From JADGGM01 sp027307005 (lineage in GTDB: Bacteria; Gemmatimonadota; Gemmatimonadetes; Gemmatimonadales; Gemmatimonadaceae), in assembly GCA_035455745.1 (NCBI GenBank), contig DATIEP010000088.1, positions 1 through 64,000 of the forward strand: a stretch of 64,000 bases of DNA. The letters are read 5' to 3'. The position numbers and the translations under genes were made by a program. The notes beneath the pieces are model-generated. The model was not told where the DNA came from, made no database searches, and was given only the letters and a program-made list of their open reading frames with translations. Shown one piece after another: positions 51,305 through 59,880 of the stretch (positions are counted from its first letter, which is position 1; each line of letters opens with the position of its first letter).

Positions 51305-54300
51305 CGATCCCGAAGTCAAATACTTCTTTGTCCGCCGGCCGATCTTCGCGGCGGTGATTTCGATCGCCATCGTGCTGTTAGGCGTGTTCTCGCTGCACCA
51401 GCTGCCGATCGACCTGTATCCACCCATCACGCCGCCGGTGGTCCAGGTCACGGCTGTCTACCCGGGCGCAACGGCGCAGGACGTCGCGAACGCGGTGGCG
51501 GCGCCCATCGAGCAGCAACTGTCCGGCATTCCGGGACTGCTCTACTACAAGTCATCGAACTCCAGCGACGGCTCGATGAACTTGCAGATCTATTTCGACA
51601 TTTCGCGCGATCAGGATCTCGCGGCCGTCGACGTCCAGAACCAGATCAAGCTGGCCGAGTCGCAGCTGCCGCAGGAAGTCGTCCGCAACGGCATCACCGT
51701 GAAGAAGGCGCAGACCAACATCCTCATGGGCGTTGCGCTCACGTCGGATGACCCGCGCTACGACGCCGGCTATCTCAGCAACTACGCCGAGATCTACGTG
51801 CAAGACGAGCTCAAGCGGCTGCCCGGCGTCGGCGACGCTACCACGTTCGGACAAGCCGACCTGTCGATGTTGATCGACCTGGCGCCCGACCGGCTCGCCC
51901 AACTTGGCCTGACGGTCTCCGACGTGGCAGCCGCGGTCTCCGAGCAGAACACGACCAATCCGGCCGGCCGCATCGGGCGCGAGCCGTCGCCGCCCGGCAC
52001 GCAACTGACCATCCCCGTGACGACCCTCGGTCGCCTAACGGATCCGAAACAGTACGAGAACATCATTGTCCGTGCGCGTCCCGATGGCTCGCTCGTGCGC
52101 ATAGGGGACCTGGGCCGCGTGACCATGGGCCAGCGCGACTACGACCTCTCCGGACGCCTCGATGGCACGCCGAGCGCGCTGATCCTGGTGTACCTGCGGC
52201 CGGGCGCCAGCACGCTCGACGTGGACAAAGCCGTCGTCGCCCGGATGCAGCAGCTGTCGCGGACGTTTCCCCGGGGCGTCCACTGGTCGGTGCCGTTCGA
52301 TACGACGCCGTTCATCACCCAGTCGATCAAGGAAGTCGTCGAGACGCTGGTCGAAGCGCTGATTCTCGTCACGCTCGTCGTGTTCGTGTTTCTCCAGAGC
52401 TGGCGCGCCACGCTCATTCCGTTAGTCGCCGTCCCCGTCTCCATCATCGGTGCCTTCTTCGGCATGCGCGTGCTCGGCTTCTCGATCAATCTCCTCACGC
52501 TGTTCGGCCTGGTGCTCGCCATCGGTATCGTCGTCGACGATGCCATTGTCGTAATCGAGAACGTGGACCGCATCATGGCTGCGGAACACGTGCGCCCGGC
52601 GGTCGCCGCCGACCGCGCCATCCGGCAGGTGGCCAGCGCACTCGTGGCGATCGTCCTCGTGCTGTGCGCCGTGTTCATCCCGGTGGCCTTCGTCGGCGGC
52701 ATCACCGGCCAGATGTACAAACAGTTCGCGATCACGATCGTCGTCTCGGTCGTCATCTCCGGCATCGTGGCGCTCACGCTCACTCCGGCGCTGTGCGCCG
52801 TGCTCCTGCGCCACGAGTCGACCGAGCATCATACCGGGTTCTTCGGCTGGTTCAACAGACGATTCGCCGGCGTGACGAACCGCTATGTCCGCAGCGTCGA
52901 GCACGCTCTCGACCATGCACGCCCGTGGGTCGCTGCGTTCGCCGTCATCGTGATCCTCATTGTCGTGATGAGGCGCGTGGTGCCGACGGCGTTCCTTCAG
53001 ACCGAGGACAAAGGATACTTCGCGATCTCCGTCGAGCTTCCGGACGACGCATCGCTCCAACGGACTGACGCCGTGGTGCGCAGCGTCGAATCGTATCTGC
53101 TCAAGCAGCCCGGTGTGAACCACGTGCTCTCGCTCGTCGGATTGAGCCTGATTCAGGGAGCGAACCAGAGCAGCTCGGCCACGATGTTCGTCAACTTGAA
53201 ACCGTGGGACGAACGCCAGAGCGCCACGGCGATCCTCAATCAGGCAAACGCGCATTTCTTCCGAAATCCGGACGCACTCGTTTTTGGCTTCAACTTGCCG
53301 GAGATTCCCGGCATCGGCGTCACCTCCGGGCTCGAGCTCAACCTGCAGGATCACGGCATCAACGACCTGCAGCGGTTCGCCGCGATCGCCAACCAGTTCG
53401 CGAGCGACGCGAACAAGCTCCCGAGTGTGCAGCAGGCGCGGGCATCCATCCGCGTCAATGTGCCGCAGCTCTATGTCGACGTGGATCGCGCCAAGGCAAA
53501 ATCGCTCGGCGTCTCACTCACCGATCTGTTTCAGACGCTGCAATCGTTGCTCGGCACCCTGTATGTCAACGATTTCAATCTGTACGGCAAGACCTATCGC
53601 GTGCAGATCCAGGCGCAGGAACCGTATCGCGAAGAGCCGCAGGACATCGGCGGTCTGTTCGTGCGCGGGAACGGGCCGCAGCTGATTCCGATATCGTCGC
53701 TGACCACCGTGCGGTTCCGCAGCGGGCCGAACATCGTGACGCGGTTCAACGGGTTCACCTCCGCGTTGGTCACGGCGTCGCCGGGGAACGGCAAGAGCTC
53801 GGGCGAGATGCTCGCGGCGGTCGATCAGCTGGTGCAGAGCAAGTACGCCGCGCTCGGCGTCGGCGCGGCGCTGAGCGGCGAGTCGTACCAGGAGAGCACG
53901 TCCACCGGCGGCGGTCTCGTCCTGGCGTTAGGCATCATCATGGTGTTCCTGGTGCTCGCGGCGCAGTACGAGAGCTGGTCGATTCCGTTCGCCGTGCTGT
54001 TCGGCGTGCCGTTCGGCGTGCTGGGCGCCTATCTCGGCATGTGGCTGCGCGGGATTCCCTCCGACGTCTACTTCCAGATCGGCATCATCACGGTCGTCGG
54101 CCTCGCGGCGAAGAACGCGATTCTGATCGTCGAGTTTGCGAGCGAGCAGCGCGCGCAGGGCAAGTCGGTGCGCGACGCGGCGGTCGAAGCCGGGCGCGAG
54201 CGGTTGCGCCCGATTCTCATGACGTCGTTCGCCTTCATCCTCGGCGTCGTTCCGTTAGTCGTCGCCGGCGGCGCGGGCGCGATCAGCCGGCACTCGATCG

Positions 54301-54464
54301 GCACCGCGGTGTTCGCCGGCATGCTGTTCGCGACGTCCATCGGCATTCTGTTCATTCCGCTGTTCTTCGCGCTGATCCGGCGCGCGAGCGAACACGTGCT
54401 GGGGCGCCGGGCAGAGGCCGCCGCGCCGCACGCGACATCGACGCGTCCAGCGGAGGGCGACTGA
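51297..54464 (+). CDS. RND multidrug efflux pump (HAE1/AcrB family)
   Basis: The 1055-residue pump has the AcrB layout: FFVRRPIFAAVISIAIVLLGVFSLHQLPIDLYPPITPP at the start, twelve membrane helices and two large periplasmic loops. Proton-relay residues are in LAIGIVVDDAIVVIENV (D414, D415) in helix 4 and GLAAKNAILIVEFA (K939) in helix 10. Both fit the HAE1 drug-export branch rather than metal pumps. It probably extrudes hydrophobic drugs, detergents or lipids using the proton gradient. The operon carries adaptor and channel genes, and I see no adjacent TetR or MarR regulator. Confidence 0.96.
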   Translation: MTNDPEVKYFFVRRPIFAAVISIAIVLLGVFSLHQLPIDLYPPITPPVVQVTAVYPGATAQDVANAVAAPIEQQLSGIPGLLYYKSSNSSDGSMNLQIYFDISRDQDLAAVDVQNQIKLAESQLPQEVVRNGITVKKAQTNILMGVALTSDDPRYDAGYLSNYAEIYVQDELKRLPGVGDATTFGQADLSMLIDLAPDRLAQLGLTVSDVAAAVSEQNTTNPAGRIGREPSPPGTQLTIPVTTLGRLTDPKQYENIIVRARPDGSLVRIGDLGRVTMGQRDYDLSGRLDGTPSALILVYLRPGASTLDVDKAVVARMQQLSRTFPRGVHWSVPFDTTPFITQSIKEVVETLVEALILVTLVVFVFLQSWRATLIPLVAVPVSIIGAFFGMRVLGFSINLLTLFGLVLAIGIVVDDAIVVIENVDRIMAAEHVRPAVAADRAIRQVASALVAIVLVLCAVFIPVAFVGGITGQMYKQFAITIVVSVVISGIVALTLTPALCAVLLRHESTEHHTGFFGWFNRRFAGVTNRYVRSVEHALDHARPWVAAFAVIVILIVVMRRVVPTAFLQTEDKGYFAISVELPDDASLQRTDAVVRSVESYLLKQPGVNHVLSLVGLSLIQGANQSSSATMFVNLKPWDERQSATAILNQANAHFFRNPDALVFGFNLPEIPGIGVTSGLELNLQDHGINDLQRFAAIANQFASDANKLPSVQQARASIRVNVPQLYVDVDRAKAKSLGVSLTDLFQTLQSLLGTLYVNDFNLYGKTYRVQIQAQEPYREEPQDIGGLFVRGNGPQLIPISSLTTVRFRSGPNIVTRFNGFTSALVTASPGNGKSSGEMLAAVDQLVQSKYAALGVGAALSGESYQESTSTGGGLVLALGIIMVFLVLAAQYESWSIPFAVLFGVPFGVLGAYLGMWLRGIPSDVYFQIGIITVVGLAAKNAILIVEFASEQRAQGKSVRDAAVEAGRERLRPILMTSFAFILGVVPLVVAGGAGAISRHSIGTAVFAGMLFATSIGILFIPLFFALIRRASEHVLGRRAEAAAPHATSTRPAEGD

Positions 54465-56011
54465 TGCGCCGGTTGGCGTTGCCGCTCGCGCTCGCCGCCA
54501 CGATGGGCGCGTGCGCCGTCGGGCCGGCCTATCACCGCCCGCCGGTCGATACGCCTAACGATTGGCGGCCGCCGTCGCCGCTCGAGGATTCGCTGCGGCC
54601 GTTCTACGACTCGCTGGCCGCGCACCCCGACACGAGCCCCGCGACGCAGCGGGATTCGACCATGCCGCTCGCGGACAGCATGCTCTCGCTCATGCCTCCA
54701 TCGCCGCCCAACGACACGGCCACGAGCTCGAGCATCGATTGGTTTGCGCTGCTGCAAGACACGGTGCTCCGCCGCCTCGTCGACACGGCCGTCGCGGAGA
54801 ACCGCACGGTGCGCGTGGCGATCGCCACCATCCAGGAATTCCGCGCCGACTACGGCGTGGCGAAGGGCCCGCTCTTCCCGCAGATCACGGCGAACGGAGC
54901 GGCCGGAAGGGAACGCATCTCGTTCGGCGGTACGCCGATCACATTTGACATCTTCTCGGTGACCGGCAACGTGTCCTGGGAGCTCGACTTCTGGGGACGT
55001 CTGCGTCGCACTGCGCAGGCTGCGCGCGAGGATCTGCTCGCCACGCGAGAGGCGAAGCGCGCCGTCGTGCTCACGCTCATCAGCGATGTCGCCACGGCGT
55101 ATCTCGAGCTGCGCGAGCTCGACCTCGACCTCGACATCTCCCGCCGCACGCTCGAATCGCGCCGCGAGACGCTGCGCCTCGCCCAACGACGCTTCCAACA
55201 GGGATTGATCTCGGAGCTCGACGTCCGGCAGTTCGAGTCGCAGGTGGCAGATCCCGCGGCTCGCGTGGCCGACTTCGAGCGACAGGTAGTGCAGAAGGAA
55301 GATCAGCTCAGCGTGCTGCTCGGCCATCACCCGGCGAACGTGCCGCGCGGCGAACCGCTGCCCGCCGTGCTGTCGTCGATCGTGGTGCCGCGCGCGCTGC
55401 CCTCGTCGCTGCTCGAGCGGCGTCCCGATGTGCGCGAAGCCGAGGCGCAGCTGCGCGCCGCAACCGCGCGCATTGGCGTTGCCGAGGCCGCGCGGCTGCC
55501 GACGGTGACGATCACTGGAGAATACGGAACGCAGTCCACCACTGCATCGAGTTTGTTCAAGAACAACACGGACATCTACACGGTGCTCGGCGGCATCTCG
55601 CTGCCGATCTTCACGGGCGGCCGGTACTCGAACGAGGTGAAGGCCGCGCGCGCGCGGGCCGAACAGGCGAAGTACATGTATCAGCAGACCGTGCTGACGG
55701 CGCTGCAGGATGCGCAGGATGCGTTGATCGGGTTGCGCGCATCGCACGACCAGCTCGTGGCGCAGCAGACGCAGGTGACGGCGCTCCAGAGCGCGCTGCA
55801 CCTGGCGTCACGCCGCTACGACAACGGCATCTCGAGCTACCTCGACGTGCTCGATGCCCAACGCAGTCTGTTCACGGCCGAGCTCACGCTGGCGCAGGTG
55901 CAGCGACAGGAGCTCGTCTCGGCGGTGCAGCTGTACAAAGCGTTAGGCGGCGGCTGGCCGTCGGACGCCGGCGGCGCGGGTGGTGGCGGCGCGGCCGGTG
56001 CGCCGCGATGA
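54464..56011 (+). CDS. NodT-family outer-membrane efflux channel lipoprotein
   Basis: ATG 54464 overlaps the pump stop and gives 515 residues. The lipobox is MGAC, and CAVGPAYHRPPVDTPNDWR is the classic TolC/NodT start. A Ser/Pro/Thr-rich insertion of about 60 residues follows (residues 35-90), longer than usual. Two TolC-like repeats then appear, with VTGNVSWELDFWGRLRR, RRFQQGLISELDVRQFESQVA, LLERRPDVREAEAQLRAATARIG and RRYDNGISSYLDVLDAQRSLF. It forms the trimeric exit duct for the RND pump. Confidence 0.94.
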   Translation: MRRLALPLALAATMGACAVGPAYHRPPVDTPNDWRPPSPLEDSLRPFYDSLAAHPDTSPATQRDSTMPLADSMLSLMPPSPPNDTATSSSIDWFALLQDTVLRRLVDTAVAENRTVRVAIATIQEFRADYGVAKGPLFPQITANGAAGRERISFGGTPITFDIFSVTGNVSWELDFWGRLRRTAQAAREDLLATREAKRAVVLTLISDVATAYLELRELDLDLDISRRTLESRRETLRLAQRRFQQGLISELDVRQFESQVADPAARVADFERQVVQKEDQLSVLLGHHPANVPRGEPLPAVLSSIVVPRALPSSLLERRPDVREAEAQLRAATARIGVAEAARLPTVTITGEYGTQSTTASSLFKNNTDIYTVLGGISLPIFTGGRYSNEVKAARARAEQAKYMYQQTVLTALQDAQDALIGLRASHDQLVAQQTQVTALQSALHLASRRYDNGISSYLDVLDAQRSLFTAELTLAQVQRQELVSAVQLYKALGGGWPSDAGGAGGGGAAGAPR

Positions 56012-56700
56012 TCGAGCGCTCGCGCCGCCGACGCCGGGTGCTGGTGATCGACGTCGGCGGCACGCACATCAAGCTGTGGCTTGCCGGACGCAAAGAGCCG
56101 GTCAAGATCGACTCGGGACCGCACATGACCGCGGTGCACATGGCGCAGGCCGTGCGCGAGGCCACGCAGGACTGGCGCTTCGACGTGATCTCGATCGGGT
56201 ACCCCGGGCCGGTGACGCACGACGAGCCCCAGCGGGAGCCGTTCAACCTCGGCGGCGGATGGGTCGGGTTTCCGTTCGCGCGGGCGCTGCACCATCCGGT
56301 GCGCATCGTGAACGATGCCGCGCTGCAAGCGTTAGGCAGCTACGAAGGCGGCCACATGTTGTTCCTCGGACTGGGCACGGGTCTGGGGTCGGCGCTGGTG
56401 CTGCACGGCACCATCGTGCCGATGGAGCTCGCGCACCTGCCGTATCACAAGGGCAAATCGTACGAGGAGTACCTGGGCGAGGCCGGCCGATCGAAGCTGG
56501 GCAACAAGAAGTGGCGCCGTCACGTGGCCGACGTGTGCGATCTCTTCGGCAAGGCGCTGCTGCCGGACTACATTCTGTTAGGCGGCGGCAACGTGAAGCA
56601 CCTCGGGAAGCCGCCGGCGGGCGTCCGGCTCGGGGGCAACGCCAACGTGCTGCGCGGCGGCTACCGGCTCTGGCTGCCCCGCGAGCGCCGGGCGCGATAG
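56008..56700 (+). CDS. ROK-family kinase, polyphosphate glucokinase-like
   Basis: The 230-residue protein has the ROK phosphate-binding loop VLVIDVGGTHIKLWLAG and the catalytic aspartate in RIVNDAALQALGSY. LFLGLGTGLGSALVLHGTIVPMELAHLPY follows, where the PpgK family has GTGIGSAL and the E-L-x-H segment. The length and the absence of the ROK zinc motif match strictly polyphosphate/ATP glucokinases. It phosphorylates glucose to glucose 6-phosphate. It overlaps the channel gene by ATGA, and its last 40 bp overlap the convergent pgi gene. That pairing fits glucose entry into glycolysis. Confidence 0.82.
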   Translation: MIERSRRRRRVLVIDVGGTHIKLWLAGRKEPVKIDSGPHMTAVHMAQAVREATQDWRFDVISIGYPGPVTHDEPQREPFNLGGGWVGFPFARALHHPVRIVNDAALQALGSYEGGHMLFLGLGTGLGSALVLHGTIVPMELAHLPYHKGKSYEEYLGEAGRSKLGNKKWRRHVADVCDLFGKALLPDYILLGGGNVKHLGKPPAGVRLGGNANVLRGGYRLWLPRERRAR

Positions 56701-58334
56701 CGCTGGATCAGCCGGTTGGTCGAGCTGTCGTGCGCCAGGCGCGGCTCGGCCGCGCCGCCCAACTCCGGGATGATGCGGCCGGCGAGGACCTTTCCCAGCT
56801 CGACGCCCCATTGGTCGAAGGAGTCGATCTGCCACACGGCGCCCTGCGTGAACACGGAGTGCTCGTAGAGCGCCACCAGCGTGCCTAACGACGCCGGGGT
56901 CAGCCGGTCGGCGAGGATCGTGCTCGAGGGCCGGTTCCCTTCGCACACCCGGTGCGGCACCAGCCACTCCGGCGTCCCCTCGGCGCGGACCTCGTCGGCG
57001 GTCTTGCCGAAGGCCAGCGCCTGGGACTGCGCGAACAGATTCGCCATCAGCAGGTCGTGATGGTCGCCTAACGGCGTCAGCGCGTCACAGAAGCCGATGA
57101 AGTCCGCCGGCACCAGGATGGTGCCCTGGTGCAGCAGCTGGTAGAACGAATGCTGGCCGTTGGTGCCCGGTTCGCCCCAGAAAATCGCGCCCGTTTGATA
57201 CGCGACGCGCCGTCCGTCGAGCGTCACGTGCTTGCCGTTGCTTTCCATCGTCAGCTGCTGCAGGTACGCCGGAAAGCGCAGGAGGTACTGGTCGTACGGC
57301 AGCACGGCCACGGTCTGCGCGCCGAAGAAATCGGCGTACCACACGGCCAGCAGGCCCATGAGGACCGGAAGATTGCGCTCGAACGGCGTCGTGCGGAAAT
57401 GCTCATCCATGGCGTGGAAGCCGGCCAACATCTCGTCGAATGCATCCGGTCCGATGGCGAGCATGGTCGACACGCCAATCGCCGAGTCCATGGAATAGCG
57501 GCCACCGACCCAGTCCCAGAACTCGAACATGTTCGCGGTATCGATGCCGAATTCGGTGACGGCCTTGGCGTTCGTCGACACGGCCACGAAATGCTTCGCG
57601 ACGGCCGCCTCCTTGCCTAACGCAGCCAGCGCCCACGCGCGCGCGGTGCGGGCGTTGGTCATCGTCTCGAGGGTCGTGAACGTCTTCGATGACACGATGA
57701 ACAGCGTCTCCGCCGGGTCGAGTCCGCGGGTCGCCTCGATGAAATCGGTGCCGTCGACGTTGGACACGAAACCGAACGACAGATCGCGCTGGCTGTAGAA
57801 GCGCAGCGCCTGATACGCCATTACGGGACCGAGATCCGATCCGCCGATGCCGATGTTGATGACGTGACGGATGCGCTTGCCGGTATGGCCGACCCAGTCG
57901 CCCGACCGGACGCGCGTGGCGAACGCGCGCATCCGATCCAGGACGTCGTGCACCGCGGGCACCACGTTCTCGCCGCCGACCGTGATCGTGGTTCCGCGCG
58001 GCGCACGGAGCGCGACGTGGAGCACGCTGCGGCGCTCCGTCACGTTGATCGCGTCGCCGCGGAACATGGCATCGATGCGCTCGCGCAGTCCCGACTGGCG
58101 TGCGAGATCGAGGAGCAGCCGCAGCGTCTCGTCGGTCACGCGGTGCTTGCTGTAGTCGAGATAGAGTCCGGCGCCTTCGGCCACCAGGCGCTCGCCCCGC
58201 GCCGGATCGGAGGCGAACAGCGTGCGCAGATGCGCATCGCGGATGGTGCGGAAGTGCGCGTCGAGCGCGGCCCACGCCGGCCGCTCGGTGAGCGGCAGGA
58301 CGGGCGCCGGCGTCGACGTCGCGAGCGTGGTCAT
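56661..58334 (-). CDS. pgi: Glucose-6-phosphate isomerase
   Basis: The start at ATG 58334 has AGGAG 9 nt upstream and gives 557 residues, the usual bacterial length. Family signatures include VINIGIGGSDLGPVMAYQALR, FVSNVDGTDFIEA, LFIVSSKTFTTLETMTNARTAR, WDWVGGRYSMDSAIG, PVLMGLLAVWYADFFGAQTVAVLPYDQYL, and the catalytic-Glu region in FWGEPGTNGQHSFYQLLHQG, ending with SFDQWGVELGKVLA. It interconverts glucose and fructose 6-phosphates. Its 3' end overlaps the glucokinase-like gene by 40 bp, and it shares a 4-bp ATGA overlap with sixA. Confidence 0.97.
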   Translation of the reverse strand: MTTLATSTPAPVLPLTERPAWAALDAHFRTIRDAHLRTLFASDPARGERLVAEGAGLYLDYSKHRVTDETLRLLLDLARQSGLRERIDAMFRGDAINVTERRSVLHVALRAPRGTTITVGGENVVPAVHDVLDRMRAFATRVRSGDWVGHTGKRIRHVINIGIGGSDLGPVMAYQALRFYSQRDLSFGFVSNVDGTDFIEATRGLDPAETLFIVSSKTFTTLETMTNARTARAWALAALGKEAAVAKHFVAVSTNAKAVTEFGIDTANMFEFWDWVGGRYSMDSAIGVSTMLAIGPDAFDEMLAGFHAMDEHFRTTPFERNLPVLMGLLAVWYADFFGAQTVAVLPYDQYLLRFPAYLQQLTMESNGKHVTLDGRRVAYQTGAIFWGEPGTNGQHSFYQLLHQGTILVPADFIGFCDALTPLGDHHDLLMANLFAQSQALAFGKTADEVRAEGTPEWLVPHRVCEGNRPSSTILADRLTPASLGTLVALYEHSVFTQGAVWQIDSFDQWGVELGKVLAGRIIPELGGAAEPRLAHDSSTNRLIQRYRARRSRGSQSR

Positions 58335-58852
58335 CGGATCGATCTCCTGCGTTTCTTGCCTAACGAACGCAGCTGCTTGGCCGTGAGCAGCCAGAGGAGC
58401 GCGCCGGGCCGGCTCGTGCCGGACAGGTCGATCGCACAGGCCGCTCCCTTCTCGAGCCTCACGTTGGGCTCGCCGTTCGCGGTCACGAGCAGCGCTGCGA
58501 GCTTCGATAACTGCGGTTCGTGTCCCACCAGTGCGATCGTATCGAGGCCGCGTTGGGCGCGCAACCATCGTGCGACGACCGATGGCTCGACATCCGGGGT
58601 CAGGTGCTCGAGCACGACCGGCTCCAGACCCACGTACGCCTCGGCGACGATGCGCGCCGTCTGCATGGCGCGGCGATACGGGCTGGTGACCAGGCGATCC
58701 AGTTCCGCCACGAGTTTGTGTAAGCCGAGTGTTGCGCGTCGCATCTTTATCTTGCCGTCGGCGGTCACCGGTCGCTCGGAGTCGGGTTTTCCGGAGCGCG
58801 CGAACGTTTCGCGATCGCCGGCTTCCGCATGACGTATGATGATCACGCGCAT
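58331..58852 (-). CDS. sixA: Phosphohistidine phosphatase SixA-like
   Basis: ATG 58852, with GGAG upstream, gives 173 residues. The RHG motif of histidine phosphatases is at the N-terminus (VIIIRHAEAGDRETFA). TSPYRRAMQTARIVAEAY and the second histidine in IALVGHEPQLSKLAALLV complete the active site. SixA dephosphorylates histidine-containing phosphotransfer proteins. A C-terminal basic tail (KQLRSLGKKRRRSIR) is longer than in E. coli. It precedes pgi with a 4-bp overlap, so the two are likely co-expressed. Confidence 0.88.
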   Translation of the reverse strand: MRVIIIRHAEAGDRETFARSGKPDSERPVTADGKIKMRRATLGLHKLVAELDRLVTSPYRRAMQTARIVAEAYVGLEPVVLEHLTPDVEPSVVARWLRAQRGLDTIALVGHEPQLSKLAALLVTANGEPNVRLEKGAACAIDLSGTSRPGALLWLLTAKQLRSLGKKRRRSIR

Positions 58853-58910
58853 GGGTGGGTTCTCCGCTGGTGCTTGCCGCAACTTACAGCGCGGAGAGAC
58901 GGCAAACGTC

Positions 58911-58942
58911 GAGCCCCATCGCCGGGGGAGGCGATGGGGCTC
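58911..58942 (-). terminator. Hairpin after the tRNA unit
   Basis: GAGCCCCATCGCC (58911-58923) pairs perfectly with GGCGATGGGGCTC (58930-58942) over a 6-nt loop. It lies 11 bp past the 3' end of tRNA-Arg(CCG) in the direction of transcription. The U-tract is short, so it may act as a processing or weak termination structure. Confidence 0.6.
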
Positions 58943-58952
58943 GATGGTGGAG

Positions 58953-59026
58953 TGCGCGAGGCGGGATTCGAACCCACGACCTTCGGCTCCGGAGGCCGAC
59001 GCTCTATCCAGCTGAGCTACTCGCGC
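58953..59026 (-). tRNA. tRNA-Arg (anticodon CCG)
   Basis: A complete 74-nt cloverleaf: acceptor GCGCGAG/CTCGCGC with discriminator A, D-stem GCTC/GAGC, anticodon stem TCGGC/GCCGA with loop CTCCGGA, and T-loop TTCGAAT. The 3' CCA is not encoded. It is the last gene of the three-tRNA unit. Confidence 0.97.
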
Positions 59027-59066
59027 AGAAAGCACAAAAGGAGCGCGTCGGCTCCTTTTGTCATGG

Positions 59067-59141
59067 TCGGGGCGAGTGGATTTGAACCACCGACCTCCTG
59101 GTCCCGAACCAGGCGCGCTAACCGGGCTGCGCCACGCCCCG
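59067..59141 (-). tRNA. tRNA-Pro (anticodon CGG)
   Basis: A complete 75-nt cloverleaf: acceptor CGGGGCG/CGCCCCG with discriminator A, anticodon stem CCTGG/CCAGG with loop TTCGGGA, and T-loop TTCAAAT. The 3' CCA is not encoded. It sits between the two tRNA-Arg genes. Confidence 0.97.
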
Positions 59142-59188
59142 CCGAAGTCCCGCAGGACTTCACGGTGACCATCTACTTAATGATTGTA

Positions 59189-59262
59189 CGCGCCCGGAGA
59201 GACTCGAACTCCCAACCTTCTGATCCGTAGTCAGATGCTCTATCCAATTGAGCTACGGGCGC
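59189..59262 (-). tRNA. tRNA-Arg (anticodon ACG)
   Basis: A 74-nt cloverleaf: acceptor GCGCCCG/CGGGCGC with discriminator G, anticodon stem TCTGA/TCAGA with loop CTACGGA, and T-loop TTCGAGT. ACG is the anticodon whose A34 is edited to inosine by TadA. It is first in its unit, downstream of a promoter at 59334-59362. Confidence 0.97.
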
Positions 59263-59333
59263 AATGACGATTCGAGACGACGACGGCGGACGCATCCGCG
59301 TACAGGTCGCGATGCATCCGCCGAAGCTGACGC

Positions 59334-59362
59334 AAAGTATTTGGGCGCGATGGGAGCGTCAA
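59334..59362 (-). promoter_or_regulatory. Promoter of the Arg-Pro-Arg tRNA unit
   Basis: On the minus strand TTGACG (59362-59357) and TACTTT (59339-59334) are 17 bp apart. The start point would be near 59327, about 65 nt before the tRNA-Arg(ACG) 5' end. Confidence 0.7.
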
Positions 59363-59440
59363 GCTGAGCCACGCGCGAGTAGAGGGACAGTTCGCGTCGG
59401 CGCCCAAACTGAAGTAATACTCACGCGCGTCCATTCGGGG

Positions 59441-59467
59441 AAAAAAGGCCTCGCTTGGAAGCGAGGC
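59441..59467 (-). terminator. Intrinsic terminator of the Ala-Val tRNA unit
   Basis: A perfect stem, GCCTCGCTT with AAGCGAGGC (59448-59456 and 59459-59467), is followed on the minus strand by CTTTTTT (59447-59441). It begins 2 bp past the 3' end of tRNA-Val. Confidence 0.9.
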
Positions 59468-59468
59468 A

Positions 59469-59542
59469 TGGGCGGTACAAGACTCGAACTTGTGACCTCC
59501 ACGATGTCAACGTGGCGCTCTAACCAACTGAGCTAACCGCCC
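59469..59542 (-). tRNA. tRNA-Val (anticodon GAC)
   Basis: A 74-nt cloverleaf: acceptor GGGCGGT/ACCGCCC with discriminator A, anticodon stem CCACG/CGTGG with loop TTGACAT, and T-loop TTCGAGT. The 3' CCA is not encoded. It is second in a two-tRNA unit, 23 bp after tRNA-Ala. Confidence 0.97.
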
Positions 59543-59565
59543 GCACTCGTTGCGCCCCGCATCAG

Positions 59566-59638
59566 TGGAGGCGAGGGGAATCGAACCCCTGACCTCGTGA
59601 ATGCCATTCACGCGCTCTCCCAACTGAGCTACGCCCCC
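59566..59638 (-). tRNA. tRNA-Ala (anticodon GGC)
   Basis: A 73-nt cloverleaf: acceptor GGGGGCG/CGCCTCC with discriminator A (one G-U pair), anticodon stem CGTGA/TCACG with loop ATGGCAT, and T-loop TTCGATT. The 3' CCA is not encoded. First in its unit. Confidence 0.97.
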
Positions 59639-59694
59639 GACACAGATTTGCACCCGGCGTTGCGCATGCCGCCCATTTCGACCGGGAACCTCTC

Positions 59695-59723
59695 AGGATA
59701 GCCGAGCCATTAGGAGTTGTCAA
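59695..59723 (-). promoter_or_regulatory. Promoter of the Ala-Val tRNA unit
   Basis: On the minus strand a consensus TTGACA (59723-59718) and TATCCT (59700-59695) are separated by exactly 17 bp. The predicted start near 59688 leaves a leader of about 50 nt before tRNA-Ala. Confidence 0.85.
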
Positions 59724-59847
59724 GAAAATGGGACTGGCGCGTTGGGCGAATCCTCTTATTTTAGGACCGCTTTCACGAGTCTCTGGCGGCTGCTGGATGC
59801 TGGTGAACACACGAGTGAACTCGCTCGTATATCTCAACATCCGAACA

Positions 59848-59861
59848 CGAAACACGTTTCG
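59848..59861. promoter_or_regulatory. 14-bp palindrome upstream of the sigma-factor gene
   Basis: CGAAACACGTTTCG is a perfect 6-bp inverted repeat with a 2-bp centre, ending 19 bp before the sigma-factor ATG. It could be an operator. No regulator is assigned. Confidence 0.35.
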
Positions 59862-59880
59862 CAATAGAGGCCACGCACCA

